Positions 1 to 9,115 are shown, numbered from the stretch's first letter. The stretch is DNA of 64,000 nucleotides from Promicromonospora sp042731755 (GCF_042731755.1 NZ_JBHWLR010000018.1:1-64000), one strand, 5' to 3'. The notes: a model not told the origin generated them from the sequence alone. A program made the numbers and translations.

Positions 1-20
1 GATCGGCGCCGGTTCGACGG

Positions 21-64
21 TTTGCGTCGAGGTCGGCACAGCCCTGTGCCGACCTCGACGCAAA
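21..64. terminator. Perfect 21-bp hairpin, probable terminator
   Basis: Bases 21-41 are the exact reverse complement of 44-64, with a 2-nt spacer. No T-tract follows on either strand, as is common for actinobacterial terminators. It lies downstream of the SRAP gene, which ends at 182, and could also serve a gene beyond the left edge. I see no gene in bases 1-181. It belongs to a set of long hairpins in this window. Confidence 0.65.
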
Positions 65-181
65 CTGCCGACCTTGAGGCCTGGTGGCCCAGGGCAGTTG
101 GCCAACAGCTTGTCGGCCAGGTTCGGCGAGCCTTGGCGATGGACCGCGGCCGACCCCGTTGACCGGGGGAAGGGCGGTTCG

Positions 182-937
182 TCAGACCCGGACCGGCTCC
201 GGGTCCCTCGGCTCCGGATCCTCCTCGATCAGCGACGGTCCGTCGTTCTGCACCGAGCCGACGGCGTCACCGACCGGGAGCGTGGTCAGCGGGGCGTTGT
301 CCAGCTTCAACAGCTTGGACGCGTCGCCGACCGCGGGGTCGAGCCACTCGTCCCAGGCGCCGGCCGGCAGCACGAACGGCATCCGGTCGTGGATCGGGGC
401 CATGCTCTCGGACGCCGGCCGGGTGATCACCGTGGTCGAGACCAGCCAGCGGTCGGGGTCGGTCTCGCTCGCCGCCGGGTTGCGCCAGAACTCGTACAGC
501 CCCGCGAACGCCGCGACGTCTGCCTCGGCCGGGTGGATCCAGTACGGCTGCTTCGGGACCTTCTTCGAGCCCGACGCGGGCAGCGCCAGCTTGCGCCACT
601 CGTAGTAGCCGTCGGCCAGGACGATGCAGCGCCGCACCTTGAAGGGCTTGGCGAACGCCGGCTTGTCCAGCAGCGACTCGGACCGCGCGTTGATCATGCG
701 CGCGCCGCCGCTCGGGTCCTTGGACCAGGACGGCACGAGCCCCCAGCGGGCGAGCCGCACGGAGCGCGCCACCTCGTCGGAGCCCTTGGCCGCCCGCTCG
801 ACGACGATCCGCACCGGGTCGGTCGGCGCCACGTTCCAGGACGGCGGCAGCAGCCGCGCGTCCTCGGCGATCTCGGCGATCGCGAGCTCGTCGGCGAGGT
901 CCTGGGTCTGGGTGAAGGAGGCGAAGCGTCCGCACAT
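182..937 (-). CDS. SRAP-domain protein (HMCES/YedK family)
   Basis: A 251-aa SOS-response-associated peptidase (SRAP) domain protein. The family forms a covalent thiazolidine link between Cys2 and abasic sites in single-stranded DNA, shielding them during replication. The start is fixed by chemistry: translation must begin at MCGRF so that Cys2 becomes the N-terminal residue after Met removal, although the frame stays open 49 codons upstream. The conserved NVAPT segment, the YYEW active-site glutamate and IHDRMP are all present. The C-terminus is an acidic, proline-rich tail. It is divergent from the MFS gene. A CATGCT hexamer sits 6 nt before the start, a weak match to a leaderless -10. Family assignment is firm; substrate handling is inferred from the family. 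Confidence 0.93.
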   Translation of the reverse strand: MCGRFASFTQTQDLADELAIAEIAEDARLLPPSWNVAPTDPVRIVVERAAKGSDEVARSVRLARWGLVPSWSKDPSGGARMINARSESLLDKPAFAKPFKVRRCIVLADGYYEWRKLALPASGSKKVPKQPYWIHPAEADVAAFAGLYEFWRNPAASETDPDRWLVSTTVITRPASESMAPIHDRMPFVLPAGAWDEWLDPAVGDASKLLKLDNAPLTTLPVGDAVGSVQNDGPSLIEEDPEPRDPEPVRV

Positions 938-1064
938 GGGACCAGCATGCCCCGAGCCACTGACACTCGCGGGAGCAGGAAGAGCGTCGTCTCCTGCTGG
1001 TGAACTCCTGGCGAACGCGTGACCGGAGAGCGAGATCACTCTTCTCATCGTCGTATCGATTCGA

Positions 1065-1070
1065 TAGCAT
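1065..1070 (+). promoter_or_regulatory. Leaderless -10 element TAGCAT
   Basis: TAGCAT ends 7 nt before the ATG at 1078, and no Shine-Dalgarno sequence lies between. This is the spacing expected if transcription starts at the start codon. Confidence 0.55.
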
Positions 1071-1077
1071 CGTGCCC

Positions 1078-2334
1078 ATGCCAACCTCCGCGCCGTCGGG
1101 CGTCTCCCCAGTCGTGCCCGCGCGCCGAGCGTCGTCCCGGTCCACCGTCAAGTGGGTCCTCATGCTCGGGGCCCTGTCGGCCCTGCCCGCCTTCACCGTC
1201 GACATGTACCTGCCGGCCCTGCCGCAGGTCGCCCTGGACCTGGGGTCCACGGAGGCGCTGGCGCAGCTCACGGTGTCCTGCATGCTCATCGGCGGTGGTG
1301 TGGGCCAGCTCGTCATCGGCCCGCTCTCCGACCGGTTCGGCCGGCGCACCCCGCTCCTGATCGGCCTCGCGCTGCACGTCGTCATCTCGCTGCTGTGCGC
1401 CGTGGTCACGAGCATGCCGCTGCTGATCGGCCTGCGCCTCGCCCAGGGCTTCTTCAACGCCGCGGCCGGCGTGGCCTCGGTCGCCATCGTGCGCGACCGC
1501 TTCGTGGGTGCCGAGGCTGCCCGCATCCTGTCCCGCCTCATGCTGGTGATCGGCGTGGCGCCCATGTTCGCGCCCACGCTCGGCACCTTCGTGCTGGCGC
1601 ACGGTCCCTGGCGCTGGGTGTTCGTGGTGCTGGCCGTGATGGGCGCCGCGCTGGCCGTCGTGGTGCTCCGCGTGATGCCCGAGACCCACCCGCCGGTCAA
1701 GCGGCTCACCGGCGGCGTCCGCACCGTCGCCGGCGGCTACGGCAAGCTGCTCAGGGACCGGCACTTCATGGCCCTCGCGGTGATCCCGGGCCTGGGCTTC
1801 GGTGTGCTGATGAGCTACGTGGTGGGCTCGCCCATCATCTTCCAGCAGGAGTTCGGGCTCAGCGAGGGACAGTTCGCCCTCCTGTTCGCGGTCAACGGCG
1901 TGGGGCTCGTCCTGTCGGCCCAGGTCAACGCGGCGCTCGTGCGCAAGGTCGCCCCGGTCCGGCTGCTCCGGTTCGGCGTCGTCGCCCAGGCGATCCTCGT
2001 GGTCGTGCTGCTCGTGGTGGTGCTGACCGGGGCGGGCGGGCTGATCGGCCTGCTGGTCGCCCTGTGGTGCGTGCTCGCGTTCCAGGGGCTCGTCCCCGCC
2101 AACGCGTCCGCACTGGCGCTGTCCCGGCACGGCGAGATCGCCGGCACCGCGGCGGCGATGATCGGCGCCGTCCAGTCCCTGATCGCCGGCTCGGTGAGCT
2201 CGCTCGGCGGGTTCCTCGGCGGGGACGCCGCGGCCATGGCCCTGGTGATGCTCGCGGCGGTCACGCTGGCGATCCTCGTCCTGGCGACGGCGACCCCGGC
2301 GTTCCGGCGCGGCGGCTGGCACATGCCGGTCTGA
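1078..2334 (+). CDS. MFS drug/H+ antiporter, Bcr/CflA type
   Basis: A 418-aa major facilitator with about 12 hydrophobic segments. The first contains FTVDMYLPALP, typical of the DHA1 Bcr/CflA subfamily, and loop 2-3 carries motif A (GPLSDRFGRR, about residue 80). Members export bicyclomycin, chloramphenicol, sulfonamides or small metabolites by proton antiport; the substrate here cannot be read from sequence. The ATG at 1078 is chosen because a TANNNT hexamer lies 7 nt upstream; the longer frame from 1000 would begin inside the promoter. It is monocistronic and divergent from the SRAP gene. Confidence 0.9.
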   Translation: MPTSAPSGVSPVVPARRASSRSTVKWVLMLGALSALPAFTVDMYLPALPQVALDLGSTEALAQLTVSCMLIGGGVGQLVIGPLSDRFGRRTPLLIGLALHVVISLLCAVVTSMPLLIGLRLAQGFFNAAAGVASVAIVRDRFVGAEAARILSRLMLVIGVAPMFAPTLGTFVLAHGPWRWVFVVLAVMGAALAVVVLRVMPETHPPVKRLTGGVRTVAGGYGKLLRDRHFMALAVIPGLGFGVLMSYVVGSPIIFQQEFGLSEGQFALLFAVNGVGLVLSAQVNAALVRKVAPVRLLRFGVVAQAILVVVLLVVVLTGAGGLIGLLVALWCVLAFQGLVPANASALALSRHGEIAGTAAAMIGAVQSLIAGSVSSLGGFLGGDAAAMALVMLAAVTLAILVLATATPAFRRGGWHMPV

Positions 2335-2445
2335 GACCCGCCGGAGCGCTGCGGCCCGGTCGGGTGCTGAGACCCGCCCGAGAGTTCACCGGGAGGTAGC
2401 GCGAGGTTCACCGGGATGTGGGGTGCGCCCACTTGGCTCGGCCGC

Positions 2446-4692
2446 ATGAGCACACCCCTGCGTACCCGCGCCACGCGCGTGGTGGCCGCCGCGGCGGCGG
2501 CATCGTTGCTGCTGCCGGCGGCCTCCGCCGTCGCCGGCCCTCGTCCCGGCCCCGCCGCCGAGCACCACGGCGGGACCCACCTCGCCGCGTCCCTGGCGGG
2601 CCGCGCCACCCTGTCCGCCGACTACCTGGCGGACGGCCCGCCGTCGGGCGCCGCCGCGAGCCCGGGCAACGGGCGCCAGGGACCCTGGGACGGCCAGGTG
2701 ATCCCCGGCTTCTCCGCGATGGTCGACAACCACGACGGCACCTTCTGGGCCCAGCCCGACAACGGGTTCGGCGCCAAGGGCAACTCCGCCGACTTCCTGC
2801 TGCGCAACTACCTGGTGCGCCCCCAGTGGGACACGGGCCGCCGCGGCTCGGGCGACGGCGAGATCGAGGTGCTCGACCTCATCGAGTACAACGACCGCAA
2901 CGACGTGCTCGACTTCGACATCGTCAACGAGGACACCGACGAGCGGCTGCTGACGGGAGCCGACTTCGACATCGAGTCCCTGGTCCGCGCCGCCGACGGC
3001 ACGCTGTGGGTCGGCGAGGAGTTCGGCCCGTTCCTGCTGCACTTCGACGCCGACGGCACCCTGCTGGAGGCCCCGTACGCGTTCCCCGACGGCAAGTCGC
3101 CCGGCAACCCGTACCTGGAGCCCGGCGAGACGCCGAACGTGGGCAGCAGCCGCGGCTTCGAGGCCATGGCGGGCATCGGGCGCTACCTCTACCCGGTGGT
3201 CGAGGGCGCGCTGGCGAACGATACCGACCCGCGCCGCCGCTGGATCTACCAGTTCGACACCCGCCGCGGCGAGTACACGGGCAAGCGCTGGGCGTACCAG
3301 ACCGACCAGCCCGCCGACGTCATCGGCGACGCCTTCGCGACCGGCCGCGACACGATGCTGCTCATCGAGCGCGACGACTTCGAGGGCGACCAGGCGGTCA
3401 CCAAGCGCGTCTACGAGATCGACCTGGGCACGAAGGACCGCGCCGGGTTCGTGCGCAAGGAGCTCGTGGTGGACGCCCTGCGGATCGACAACCCGCGCGG
3501 CATCGACGCGGGGGAGGGCTACGGCCTGGGCGACACGTTCGCCCTGCCCGTGCAGTCCTTCGAGACCGTCCTGTTCGTCGACAAGGACACGCTCCTGATC
3601 GGCAACGACAACAACTACCCGGGCAACGACGCGCGCGTCACCGGCACCCCGGACGACACCGAGATGGCCCTGGTCGACCTCAGGAAGAAGCGCGTCACGG
3701 ACGACGGCGTCACCGTCGTCGGGCACCGCGGCGCCTCCGGCTACCGGCCGGAGCACACGCTCGCGGCCTACGAGACGGCCATCAACCAGTGCGCCGACTA
3801 CATCGAGCCCGACGTGGTCTCCACCAAGGACGGCGTGCTCGTCGCCCGGCACGAGAACGAGATCAGCGGCACCACCGACGTCGCCGCGCACGCCGAGTTC
3901 GCCGGCCGCCGCACCACCAAGACGATCGACGGCACCCGGATCACCGGCTGGTTCACCGAGGACTTCACGCTCGCCGAGCTGCGCACCCTGCGCGCCAAGG
4001 AGCGCCTGCCGCAGGTCCGGCCGCAGAACACGGCCTTCGACGGGCTGTACCTGATCCCGACGCTCGACGAGGTGCTCGACCTGGCCCGCAACAGCCGCAA
4101 CTGCGACGGCGCGCCCGTCGGCGTCTACCCGGAGACCAAGCACCCCACCTACTTCGACTCGGTGGGCCTCTCCCTGGAGGAGCCGCTGGTCGCCGAGCTG
4201 CGCCGCAACGGGTTCGACGACGAGGACGCGCCGGTGATCGTGCAGTCCTTCGAGGTCGGCAACCTGCAGGAGCTCGACGAGCTGACCGACGTGCCCCTGG
4301 GCCAGCTCGTCAGCAGCAGCGGCGCGCCCTACGACCTGGTGGCTGCCGGCGACCCGCGCACTTACGCGGACCTCGTCACCCGCCAGGGGCTCCGCGAGAT
4401 CGCGACGTACGCCGACGGCATCGGCGCCGAGAAGAACGTGCTGATCCCGCGCGACGCCGACGGCACCCTCGGCGCGCCGAGCAGCGTGATCCGCGACGCG
4501 CACCGCGCGGGTCTCGAGGTGCACACCTGGACCTTCCGCCGGGAGAACCAGTTCCTGCCCGCGGAATTCCGTTCGTCGACCGACCCGAACGCCGTCGGCG
4601 ACCTCGTCGGCGAGATCCGCGTCTTCCTGGATGCCGGACTCGACGGGTTCTTCTCGGACAACCCGGACCTCGGCGCCGCCGCGGTCAGGTGA
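2446..4692 (+). CDS. Secreted esterase-like phytase domain fused to glycerophosphodiester phosphodiesterase
   Basis: A 748-aa exported protein. Residues 1-35 form a signal peptide (basic start, long Ala run, ASAVAG cleavage region). Residues ~55-415 match the 'esterase-like activity of phytase' domain, with PDNGFG near 104 and GNDNNYPG near 385. Residues ~424-748 form a GDPD TIM barrel with GHRGASG at ~425, an EPD metal-ligand motif at ~453 and a later HTWTFR. The GDPD half should hydrolyse glycerophosphodiesters to glycerol-3-phosphate outside the cell. The first half is poorly characterised biochemically. A phosphate-scavenging role is likely but inferred. It has no obvious operon partner; the direct repeat GTTCACCGGGA occurs twice in the 111-bp upstream spacer. 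Confidence 0.88.
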   Translation: MSTPLRTRATRVVAAAAAASLLLPAASAVAGPRPGPAAEHHGGTHLAASLAGRATLSADYLADGPPSGAAASPGNGRQGPWDGQVIPGFSAMVDNHDGTFWAQPDNGFGAKGNSADFLLRNYLVRPQWDTGRRGSGDGEIEVLDLIEYNDRNDVLDFDIVNEDTDERLLTGADFDIESLVRAADGTLWVGEEFGPFLLHFDADGTLLEAPYAFPDGKSPGNPYLEPGETPNVGSSRGFEAMAGIGRYLYPVVEGALANDTDPRRRWIYQFDTRRGEYTGKRWAYQTDQPADVIGDAFATGRDTMLLIERDDFEGDQAVTKRVYEIDLGTKDRAGFVRKELVVDALRIDNPRGIDAGEGYGLGDTFALPVQSFETVLFVDKDTLLIGNDNNYPGNDARVTGTPDDTEMALVDLRKKRVTDDGVTVVGHRGASGYRPEHTLAAYETAINQCADYIEPDVVSTKDGVLVARHENEISGTTDVAAHAEFAGRRTTKTIDGTRITGWFTEDFTLAELRTLRAKERLPQVRPQNTAFDGLYLIPTLDEVLDLARNSRNCDGAPVGVYPETKHPTYFDSVGLSLEEPLVAELRRNGFDDEDAPVIVQSFEVGNLQELDELTDVPLGQLVSSSGAPYDLVAAGDPRTYADLVTRQGLREIATYADGIGAEKNVLIPRDADGTLGAPSSVIRDAHRAGLEVHTWTFRRENQFLPAEFRSSTDPNAVGDLVGEIRVFLDAGLDGFFSDNPDLGAAAVR

Positions 4693-4733
4693 TCTCCGGG
4701 TGACTTAACAGGCCCCGTGCCGGGGTACGTGCT

Positions 4734-4739
4734 TATGCT
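4734..4739 (+). promoter_or_regulatory. Leaderless -10 element TATGCT
   Basis: The TATGCT hexamer lies 6 nt before the GTG at 4746 with no Shine-Dalgarno sequence. It supports the GTG start of the first LCP gene. Confidence 0.5.
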
Positions 4740-4745
4740 CCGCAT

Positions 4746-5972
4746 GTGCCCCGGCACCTCCGTCACCAGCGCAGTCATCGCGTCGCGCGCGCCGCGGCGC
4801 TCGTCGTCGTCGGCGCGCTCGCGCTCGTCGTAGCCGGCGGCGCGGCCGCCTATCTCGACTTCAAGCAGCAGATCGGCGTCAGCGACGTCTCGGGTCTCGT
4901 CAAGGGGCCGACGCCGTCCGTGGACCCCGACGACCCGTTCACCGGGCGCAGCCTGAACATCCTCGTGCTGGGGACCGACCTGCGCGGCGGCGAGAACACC
5001 AAGATCGCCGGTGCGGGCGACGGCGGCATGCGGTCGGACACCACGATGCTGGTCCACATCTCGGGCGACCGGTCGCGCATCGAGGTGGTCTCGATCCCGC
5101 GCGACTCGCTGGTCGACATCCCGTCGTGCAAGCTGCCCGAGGGCGGCGAGTCCGGTGCCACGTACGGCATGTTCAACAGCGCGTTCACGATCGGCGGCGG
5201 CGCGGCCGAGGACCTCACCTACGCCGCAGCCTGCACCATCTCGACCGTGCAGACCCTCACGGGCGTCCCCGTCACCAACCACATGGTCGTGAAGATGGAC
5301 GGCGTGGTCGACGTCGTCAACGCCCTCGGCGGGGTGCGCATGTGCCTGCCCGAGCCGCTCGTCCAGAACCCGGCGTACGGTCGGTTCGAGCTGCCCGCCG
5401 GCGAGCAGACCCTCGACGGCCGCCAGTCCATCGGGTTCCTCCGGGCGCGGCACGGCACCGGTCTGGGCCTGGAGCAGGGCAGCGACCTGACCCGCATCGA
5501 CCGCCAACAGGCGTTCGTCGACGCGCTGGTGCGCCAGATCCTGGACCAGAACATCGTGACCAACTCGCCGAAGCTGTACCGCACCATCGAGGCGGTGCTG
5601 CGCGCCATCTCGGCCGACCCCGGGCTGGCCGACCCGGCGGCGCTCGCGGGCCTGGCGTTCAGCATCCGGAACATCGACCCGGCCGAGATCGTGTTCACCG
5701 AGCTGCCGGTGGTCGCCGCGCCGACGGACCCCAACCGGGTGGTCTGGACCGAGGACGCCACGGCGATCTGGGAGCGCCTCGCGGCCGACGAGCCGCCGCC
5801 CGGCCACGAGAGCGCGGCGTCCGGGTCCGGCGGGTCCTCTGACAAGCCGTCGGACGGCGCCTCGGACGAGCCCACCGGCGAGGCGACGGACGGCGGCGGC
5901 ACGTCCACGCCGTCGGACACCCCCAGCCCGTCGCCCTCGCCCTCGCTGCTGCCGGGCGTCTGCGCGAGTTGA
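4746..5972 (+). CDS. LCP-family (LytR-CpsA-Psr) cell-wall glycopolymer ligase, copy 1
   Basis: A 408-aa membrane-anchored LCP protein. A single N-terminal membrane segment (~residues 15-37) is followed by the extracytoplasmic LCP domain with RSDTTMLVHI (~96) and SIPRDSLVDIPSC (~116), which carry the conserved Asp/Arg residues that bind Mg-pyrophosphate and polyprenyl substrate. The family transfers wall glycopolymers from lipid carriers to peptidoglycan. The C-terminus (~350-408) is a low-complexity Ser/Pro/Gly/Asp tail ending in a Cys. It starts with GTG, supported by a TATGCT hexamer. The next gene is a paralogue with the same architecture, so this is a tandem duplication. The exact polymer is unknown. 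Confidence 0.92.
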   Translation: MPRHLRHQRSHRVARAAALVVVGALALVVAGGAAAYLDFKQQIGVSDVSGLVKGPTPSVDPDDPFTGRSLNILVLGTDLRGGENTKIAGAGDGGMRSDTTMLVHISGDRSRIEVVSIPRDSLVDIPSCKLPEGGESGATYGMFNSAFTIGGGAAEDLTYAAACTISTVQTLTGVPVTNHMVVKMDGVVDVVNALGGVRMCLPEPLVQNPAYGRFELPAGEQTLDGRQSIGFLRARHGTGLGLEQGSDLTRIDRQQAFVDALVRQILDQNIVTNSPKLYRTIEAVLRAISADPGLADPAALAGLAFSIRNIDPAEIVFTELPVVAAPTDPNRVVWTEDATAIWERLAADEPPPGHESAASGSGGSSDKPSDGASDEPTGEATDGGGTSTPSDTPSPSPSPSLLPGVCAS

Positions 5973-6071
5973 CCCGCGGTGCGGACCGACCCGCAGCCCG
6001 GATCCCTGACGCGGCCTGAACACTGCCTGGGAACGGCGCGACTTATTTACACGATTGTTGCACTGAGGCCC

Positions 6072-6077
6072 TAGTCT
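6072..6077 (+). promoter_or_regulatory. Leaderless -10 element TAGTCT
   Basis: TAGTCT ends 7 nt before the GTG at 6085. The second LCP gene therefore seems to have its own promoter rather than depending on readthrough. Confidence 0.55.
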
Positions 6078-6084
6078 CCGATGC

Positions 6085-7467
6085 GTGGCGAGTGACTTCT
6101 GGACGGCAGTCCGACCTGTCGGCGAGATAATTCCCGGGGTTCCCCGACATGCGCGCACGGGTGAGCGTCAGCCGCGCCACGTGCGCAGCTGGCGCCGGGC
6201 GCTCGTGTTCCGCAGCGTCACGATGGGCCTGGTCGGGGTGATGGCCTTCGGTTCCGCGGCGGCCGCGACGGCGTACCACAACGCGATCTCGCAGATCGAG
6301 GTCCAGGACCTCGACGGCCTGGTCACCGAGGTGGTCGAGCCGAAGGACCCGTCCGACCCGTTCAAGGACCAGGCCGTCAACCTGCTCCTCATGGGCACGG
6401 ACATCCGGGACGGCACGAACGCCGACATCGGCGGCACCGTCTCCGGCATGCGCTCGGACACCACGATGCTGGTGCACATCTCGGCGGACCGGCAGTGGAT
6501 GGAGGTCGTGTCGCTGCCCCGCGACACGTTCGTCGACATCCCGTCGTGCAAGCTCCCCGACGGGAGCCAGTCGCAGCCGTACCGGGACAAGTTCAACGCC
6601 TCGTTCACCGTCGGCAGCGGCGGCACGGACATGAAGTACGCCGCCGCGTGCACCATCAACACCGTCAACGCGATCACCGGCGTGACGGTGACCAACCACG
6701 CCGTGGTCAAGATGAACGGCGTGATCGACGTGGTCGACGCGATCGGCGGCGTCAAGATGTGCTTGCCCGAGGCGCTGCACGGCAACCCGAAGTCCGCCCG
6801 CATCGACCTGCCCGCGGGCGAGAACCTGCTCGACGGCAAGACTGCGATCCAGTTCCTCCGCGTGCGCAAGGGCACGGGCATGGGCCTGGAGATGGGCAGC
6901 GACCTGACGCGCATCGAGCGCCAGCAGGCCTTCATCAACGCGACGATGCGGCAGATCCTGTCCGCCGAGACGCTCGCCGACCCGACCAAGACGTTCCGCC
7001 TGATCAACGCCGCCCTCGGGTCGCTGAGCGCCGACCCGGCGATCGCCAACCCGGGCAGCGTGGCCGGTCTGGCGTGGTCGCTGCGCGAGATCGAGAAGCG
7101 CAACATCGTGATGACCAAGATCCCGGTCTACGACACCGAGGAGGGCGGCGTCGGCGGGCTCGGCTGGGGGCCGGAGGCCGCGGAGATCTTCGCCCGCATC
7201 GCCGCCGACCAGCCGCCGGCGGACGTCGTCCTGGACACGCCGGAGCCGACCGCCTCGGGCAGCCCCAGCGGAGAGCCGCAGGAGGGCGACGCCGCCGGGG
7301 ACGCCGGCGGCGACGCCGAGGAGGGCGCGGACGCGGGCACGGGCGACACGGAGGGCGGCGACGCCGGGACGGGTGACACCGCCGAGGGCGACGGCACCCC
7401 TTCCGAGCCGCCCACGCCGAAGCCGAGCCCGAGCCCCGAGGTGCTGCTCGACGGCGTCTGCGCCTGA
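6085..7467 (+). CDS. LCP-family (LytR-CpsA-Psr) cell-wall glycopolymer ligase, copy 2
   Basis: A 460-aa paralogue of the preceding LCP protein with the same order: cytoplasmic basic N-terminus, one membrane segment (~45-65), then the LCP domain with MRSDTTMLVHI (~121) and SLPRDTFVDIPSC (~142). The two are alike through the catalytic core, including conserved cysteines in IPSCKLP, AACTI and the terminal GVCA. The C-terminal ~90 residues are a long acidic Gly/Asp/Ala/Glu tail, unlike the Ser/Pro tail of copy 1. The GTG start is supported by the TAGTCT hexamer 7 nt upstream. A strong hairpin follows the stop. Confidence 0.92.
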   Translation: MASDFWTAVRPVGEIIPGVPRHARTGERQPRHVRSWRRALVFRSVTMGLVGVMAFGSAAAATAYHNAISQIEVQDLDGLVTEVVEPKDPSDPFKDQAVNLLLMGTDIRDGTNADIGGTVSGMRSDTTMLVHISADRQWMEVVSLPRDTFVDIPSCKLPDGSQSQPYRDKFNASFTVGSGGTDMKYAAACTINTVNAITGVTVTNHAVVKMNGVIDVVDAIGGVKMCLPEALHGNPKSARIDLPAGENLLDGKTAIQFLRVRKGTGMGLEMGSDLTRIERQQAFINATMRQILSAETLADPTKTFRLINAALGSLSADPAIANPGSVAGLAWSLREIEKRNIVMTKIPVYDTEEGGVGGLGWGPEAAEIFARIAADQPPADVVLDTPEPTASGSPSGEPQEGDAAGDAGGDAEEGADAGTGDTEGGDAGTGDTAEGDGTPSEPPTPKPSPSPEVLLDGVCA

Positions 7468-7470
7468 CAA

Positions 7471-7506
7471 ACGCTCGTCCTGGGCTCAGACGCCCAGGAC
7501 GAGCGT
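7471..7506. terminator. Bidirectional terminator between LCP copy 2 and lysE
   Basis: A perfect 15-bp stem (7471-7485 with 7492-7506) has a 6-nt loop and lies between two convergent genes. It overlaps the last codons and stop of the minus-strand lysE gene, so that coding end doubles as the terminator arm. Confidence 0.8.
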
Positions 7507-8091
7507 GGCCGCGACGACCACCATGGTCAGCGCGACCACGCTGTCCAGGACGCGCCAGGCGCCGGGCTTCTCCAGCAGCGGCGCGAGGTAGCGGGCCCCG
7601 TAGCCCAGCGCGACGAACCACAGCGTGCTGGCCAGGCAGGCGCCGAGCCCGAACCACCAGCGGTCGTCGCCGTGCGTGGCCGCCAGGCCGCCGACGAGCA
7701 CCACGGTGTCGAGGTAGACGTGGGGGTTGAGCCAGGTCAGCGCGAGGGTGGTGGCGACGGCGGCCCCCATGGTCCGCGACGTCATGCTGTGCCGCCCCAT
7801 GACGACCTGCTGGCCCTTCCAGGCGCGGCGGGCGGCCATGCCCCCGTAGACCAGCACGACGACGGCGCCCGCCCACCGCGCGATGTCGACCACCAGGGGC
7901 GCGCTCTGGATCAGGGTGCCGAGCCCGCCGACCCCGGCCGAGATGAGCACGAAGTCGCTGACGGCGCAGATGCCCGCGACGAGGCCGACGTGCTCCCGCC
8001 GCAGGCCCTGGCGGAGGACGAAGATGTTCTGCGCACCGACGGCGACGATGAGGGAGAGGCCGAAGGCCATCCCGGCGAGCGCTGAGAGCAT
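7486..8091 (-). CDS. lysE: LysE/ArgO-family amino-acid exporter, copy 1
   Basis: A 201-aa LysE-superfamily permease with about six hydrophobic segments and the family hallmarks GAQNIFVLRQGLRREH near the N-terminus and LTWLNPHVYLDT in the middle. The family exports L-lysine and L-arginine, preventing toxic build-up when peptides are degraded. It follows the LysR regulator on the same strand after 97 bp, but a TACGGT hexamer 6 nt before its ATG suggests an independent leaderless promoter. A second lysE lies on the other side of the regulator. Exact substrate (Lys, Arg or analogue) is inferred. Confidence 0.88.
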   Translation of the reverse strand: MLSALAGMAFGLSLIVAVGAQNIFVLRQGLRREHVGLVAGICAVSDFVLISAGVGGLGTLIQSAPLVVDIARWAGAVVVLVYGGMAARRAWKGQQVVMGRHSMTSRTMGAAVATTLALTWLNPHVYLDTVVLVGGLAATHGDDRWWFGLGACLASTLWFVALGYGARYLAPLLEKPGAWRVLDSVVALTMVVVAATLVLGV

Positions 8092-8097
8092 GCGTGA

Positions 8098-8103
8098 ACC
8101 GTA
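8098..8103 (-). promoter_or_regulatory. Leaderless -10 element TACGGT for lysE copy 1
   Basis: On the minus strand TACGGT ends 6 nt before the ATG at 8091. A short inverted repeat (8110-8115 with 8121-8126) sits just upstream and could be an operator or a weak terminator for the regulator gene. Confidence 0.5.
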
Positions 8104-8188
8104 GGAAGTCGGACAGGGCATGTCCGGTTCATGATTCGGAAGTGCGGAAGGACTGGAACAGGGTTAATGATGGCGGTACGTCCAGATT

Positions 8189-9115
8189 TCACGCCGGCAG
8201 CAGCTTGCGCGTCGCTTCTTTTCGCAGCGCTGCCGTGACCCGGTCCAGCACCGCGGAGCGGAGCTTCCACTGCTGCAGCAGGAGCGGGATGTCCAGGACG
8301 TAGCCGGGCTCCAGCAGCGTGATGCCGCCGCCCGAGCCGGCGTGCAGCCCGCCGATGGCTGGCCGCTCCAGGAGCATGCCCCAGCCCAGCCCCAGGCGGA
8401 TGGTGTCCTCGTACTCGACGGTGCTCGGCACGTGGAACCGCGGCGGCCGGGCGTGCGGTGCACGGGCGCGCAGGTAGACGTCCTGCAGGTCGTCGGTCCG
8501 GTCGAAGACGACGACGGGCGCGACGGCGAGGGCCTCCGGCGTCGGGCCGTGGGGGAACCAGCGCTCCGCGAAGGAGCGCGTGCAGGCGGGGCGGTAGCGC
8601 ATGATCCCGAGCGGGGTGCTGCGGCAGCCCTGCACCTGGGCGGTCTGCGAGGTGACCGCCGCCATGACCACGCCCTCGCGCAGCAGGTCGGCGGTGCGGC
8701 TGTCGTCGGCCCGGTGCAGGTCGAAGGTGATGCCCTCGACCTGGGCGAGGGCGGGCAGCACCCACGTGGCCAGGGAGTCGGCGCTGACCGCCAGCGGCAC
8801 GGTGACCAGGCGGTCCGGCGCGCCGCTGCCCGGGTCCTCGGGCGGGTCGTCGGCGCCGTGCGCGCCCAGCTCCGCGGCCACCTCCGCGCCGAGCAGCTCG
8901 GTCTGCCGGGCGAGCCGCAGCAGCGCCTGGCCCGACGGCGTGGCGACGACCGGCCGGGCGCGGCGCACGAGCACGCTGCCCGCCGCGTTCTCCAGCGCGC
9001 GGATGCGCTGGCTCACCGCCGACGGGGTCACGTGCAGGGCGCGCGCCGCGGCGTCGAACGAGCCCTCGGCTACCACGGCGGCCAGCGCCTCGAGCTGGCG
9101 GGAGTCCCATCGCAT
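8189..9115 (-). CDS. LysR-family regulator, LysG/ArgP type
   Basis: A 308-aa LysR-type transcriptional regulator. The N-terminal winged helix-turn-helix (residues ~2-60) contains FDAAARALHVTPSAVSQRIRA-type sequence typical of ArgP/IciA/LysG, followed by the effector-binding domain. In Corynebacterium glutamicum, LysG activates the divergent lysE when basic amino acids accumulate; the same divergent arrangement is seen here. The ATG at 9115 (MRWDSRQLEAL) is preferred over one six codons upstream because it aligns with the family N-terminus. It is unusual in having LysE-family genes on both sides. Confidence 0.9.
   Translation of the reverse strand: MRWDSRQLEALAAVVAEGSFDAAARALHVTPSAVSQRIRALENAAGSVLVRRARPVVATPSGQALLRLARQTELLGAEVAAELGAHGADDPPEDPGSGAPDRLVTVPLAVSADSLATWVLPALAQVEGITFDLHRADDSRTADLLREGVVMAAVTSQTAQVQGCRSTPLGIMRYRPACTRSFAERWFPHGPTPEALAVAPVVVFDRTDDLQDVYLRARAPHARPPRFHVPSTVEYEDTIRLGLGWGMLLERPAIGGLHAGSGGGITLLEPGYVLDIPLLLQQWKLRSAVLDRVTAALRKEATRKLLPA

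Noticed and set aside
74..1003. Long plus-strand open frames opposite the SRAP gene, and dozens of similar long frames opposite or overlapping other genes
   Set aside because: They are Arg/Pro/Gly/Ala-rich shadow frames caused by high third-position G/C in the real genes; none shows family motifs, and the minus-strand SRAP gene has all its conserved residues.
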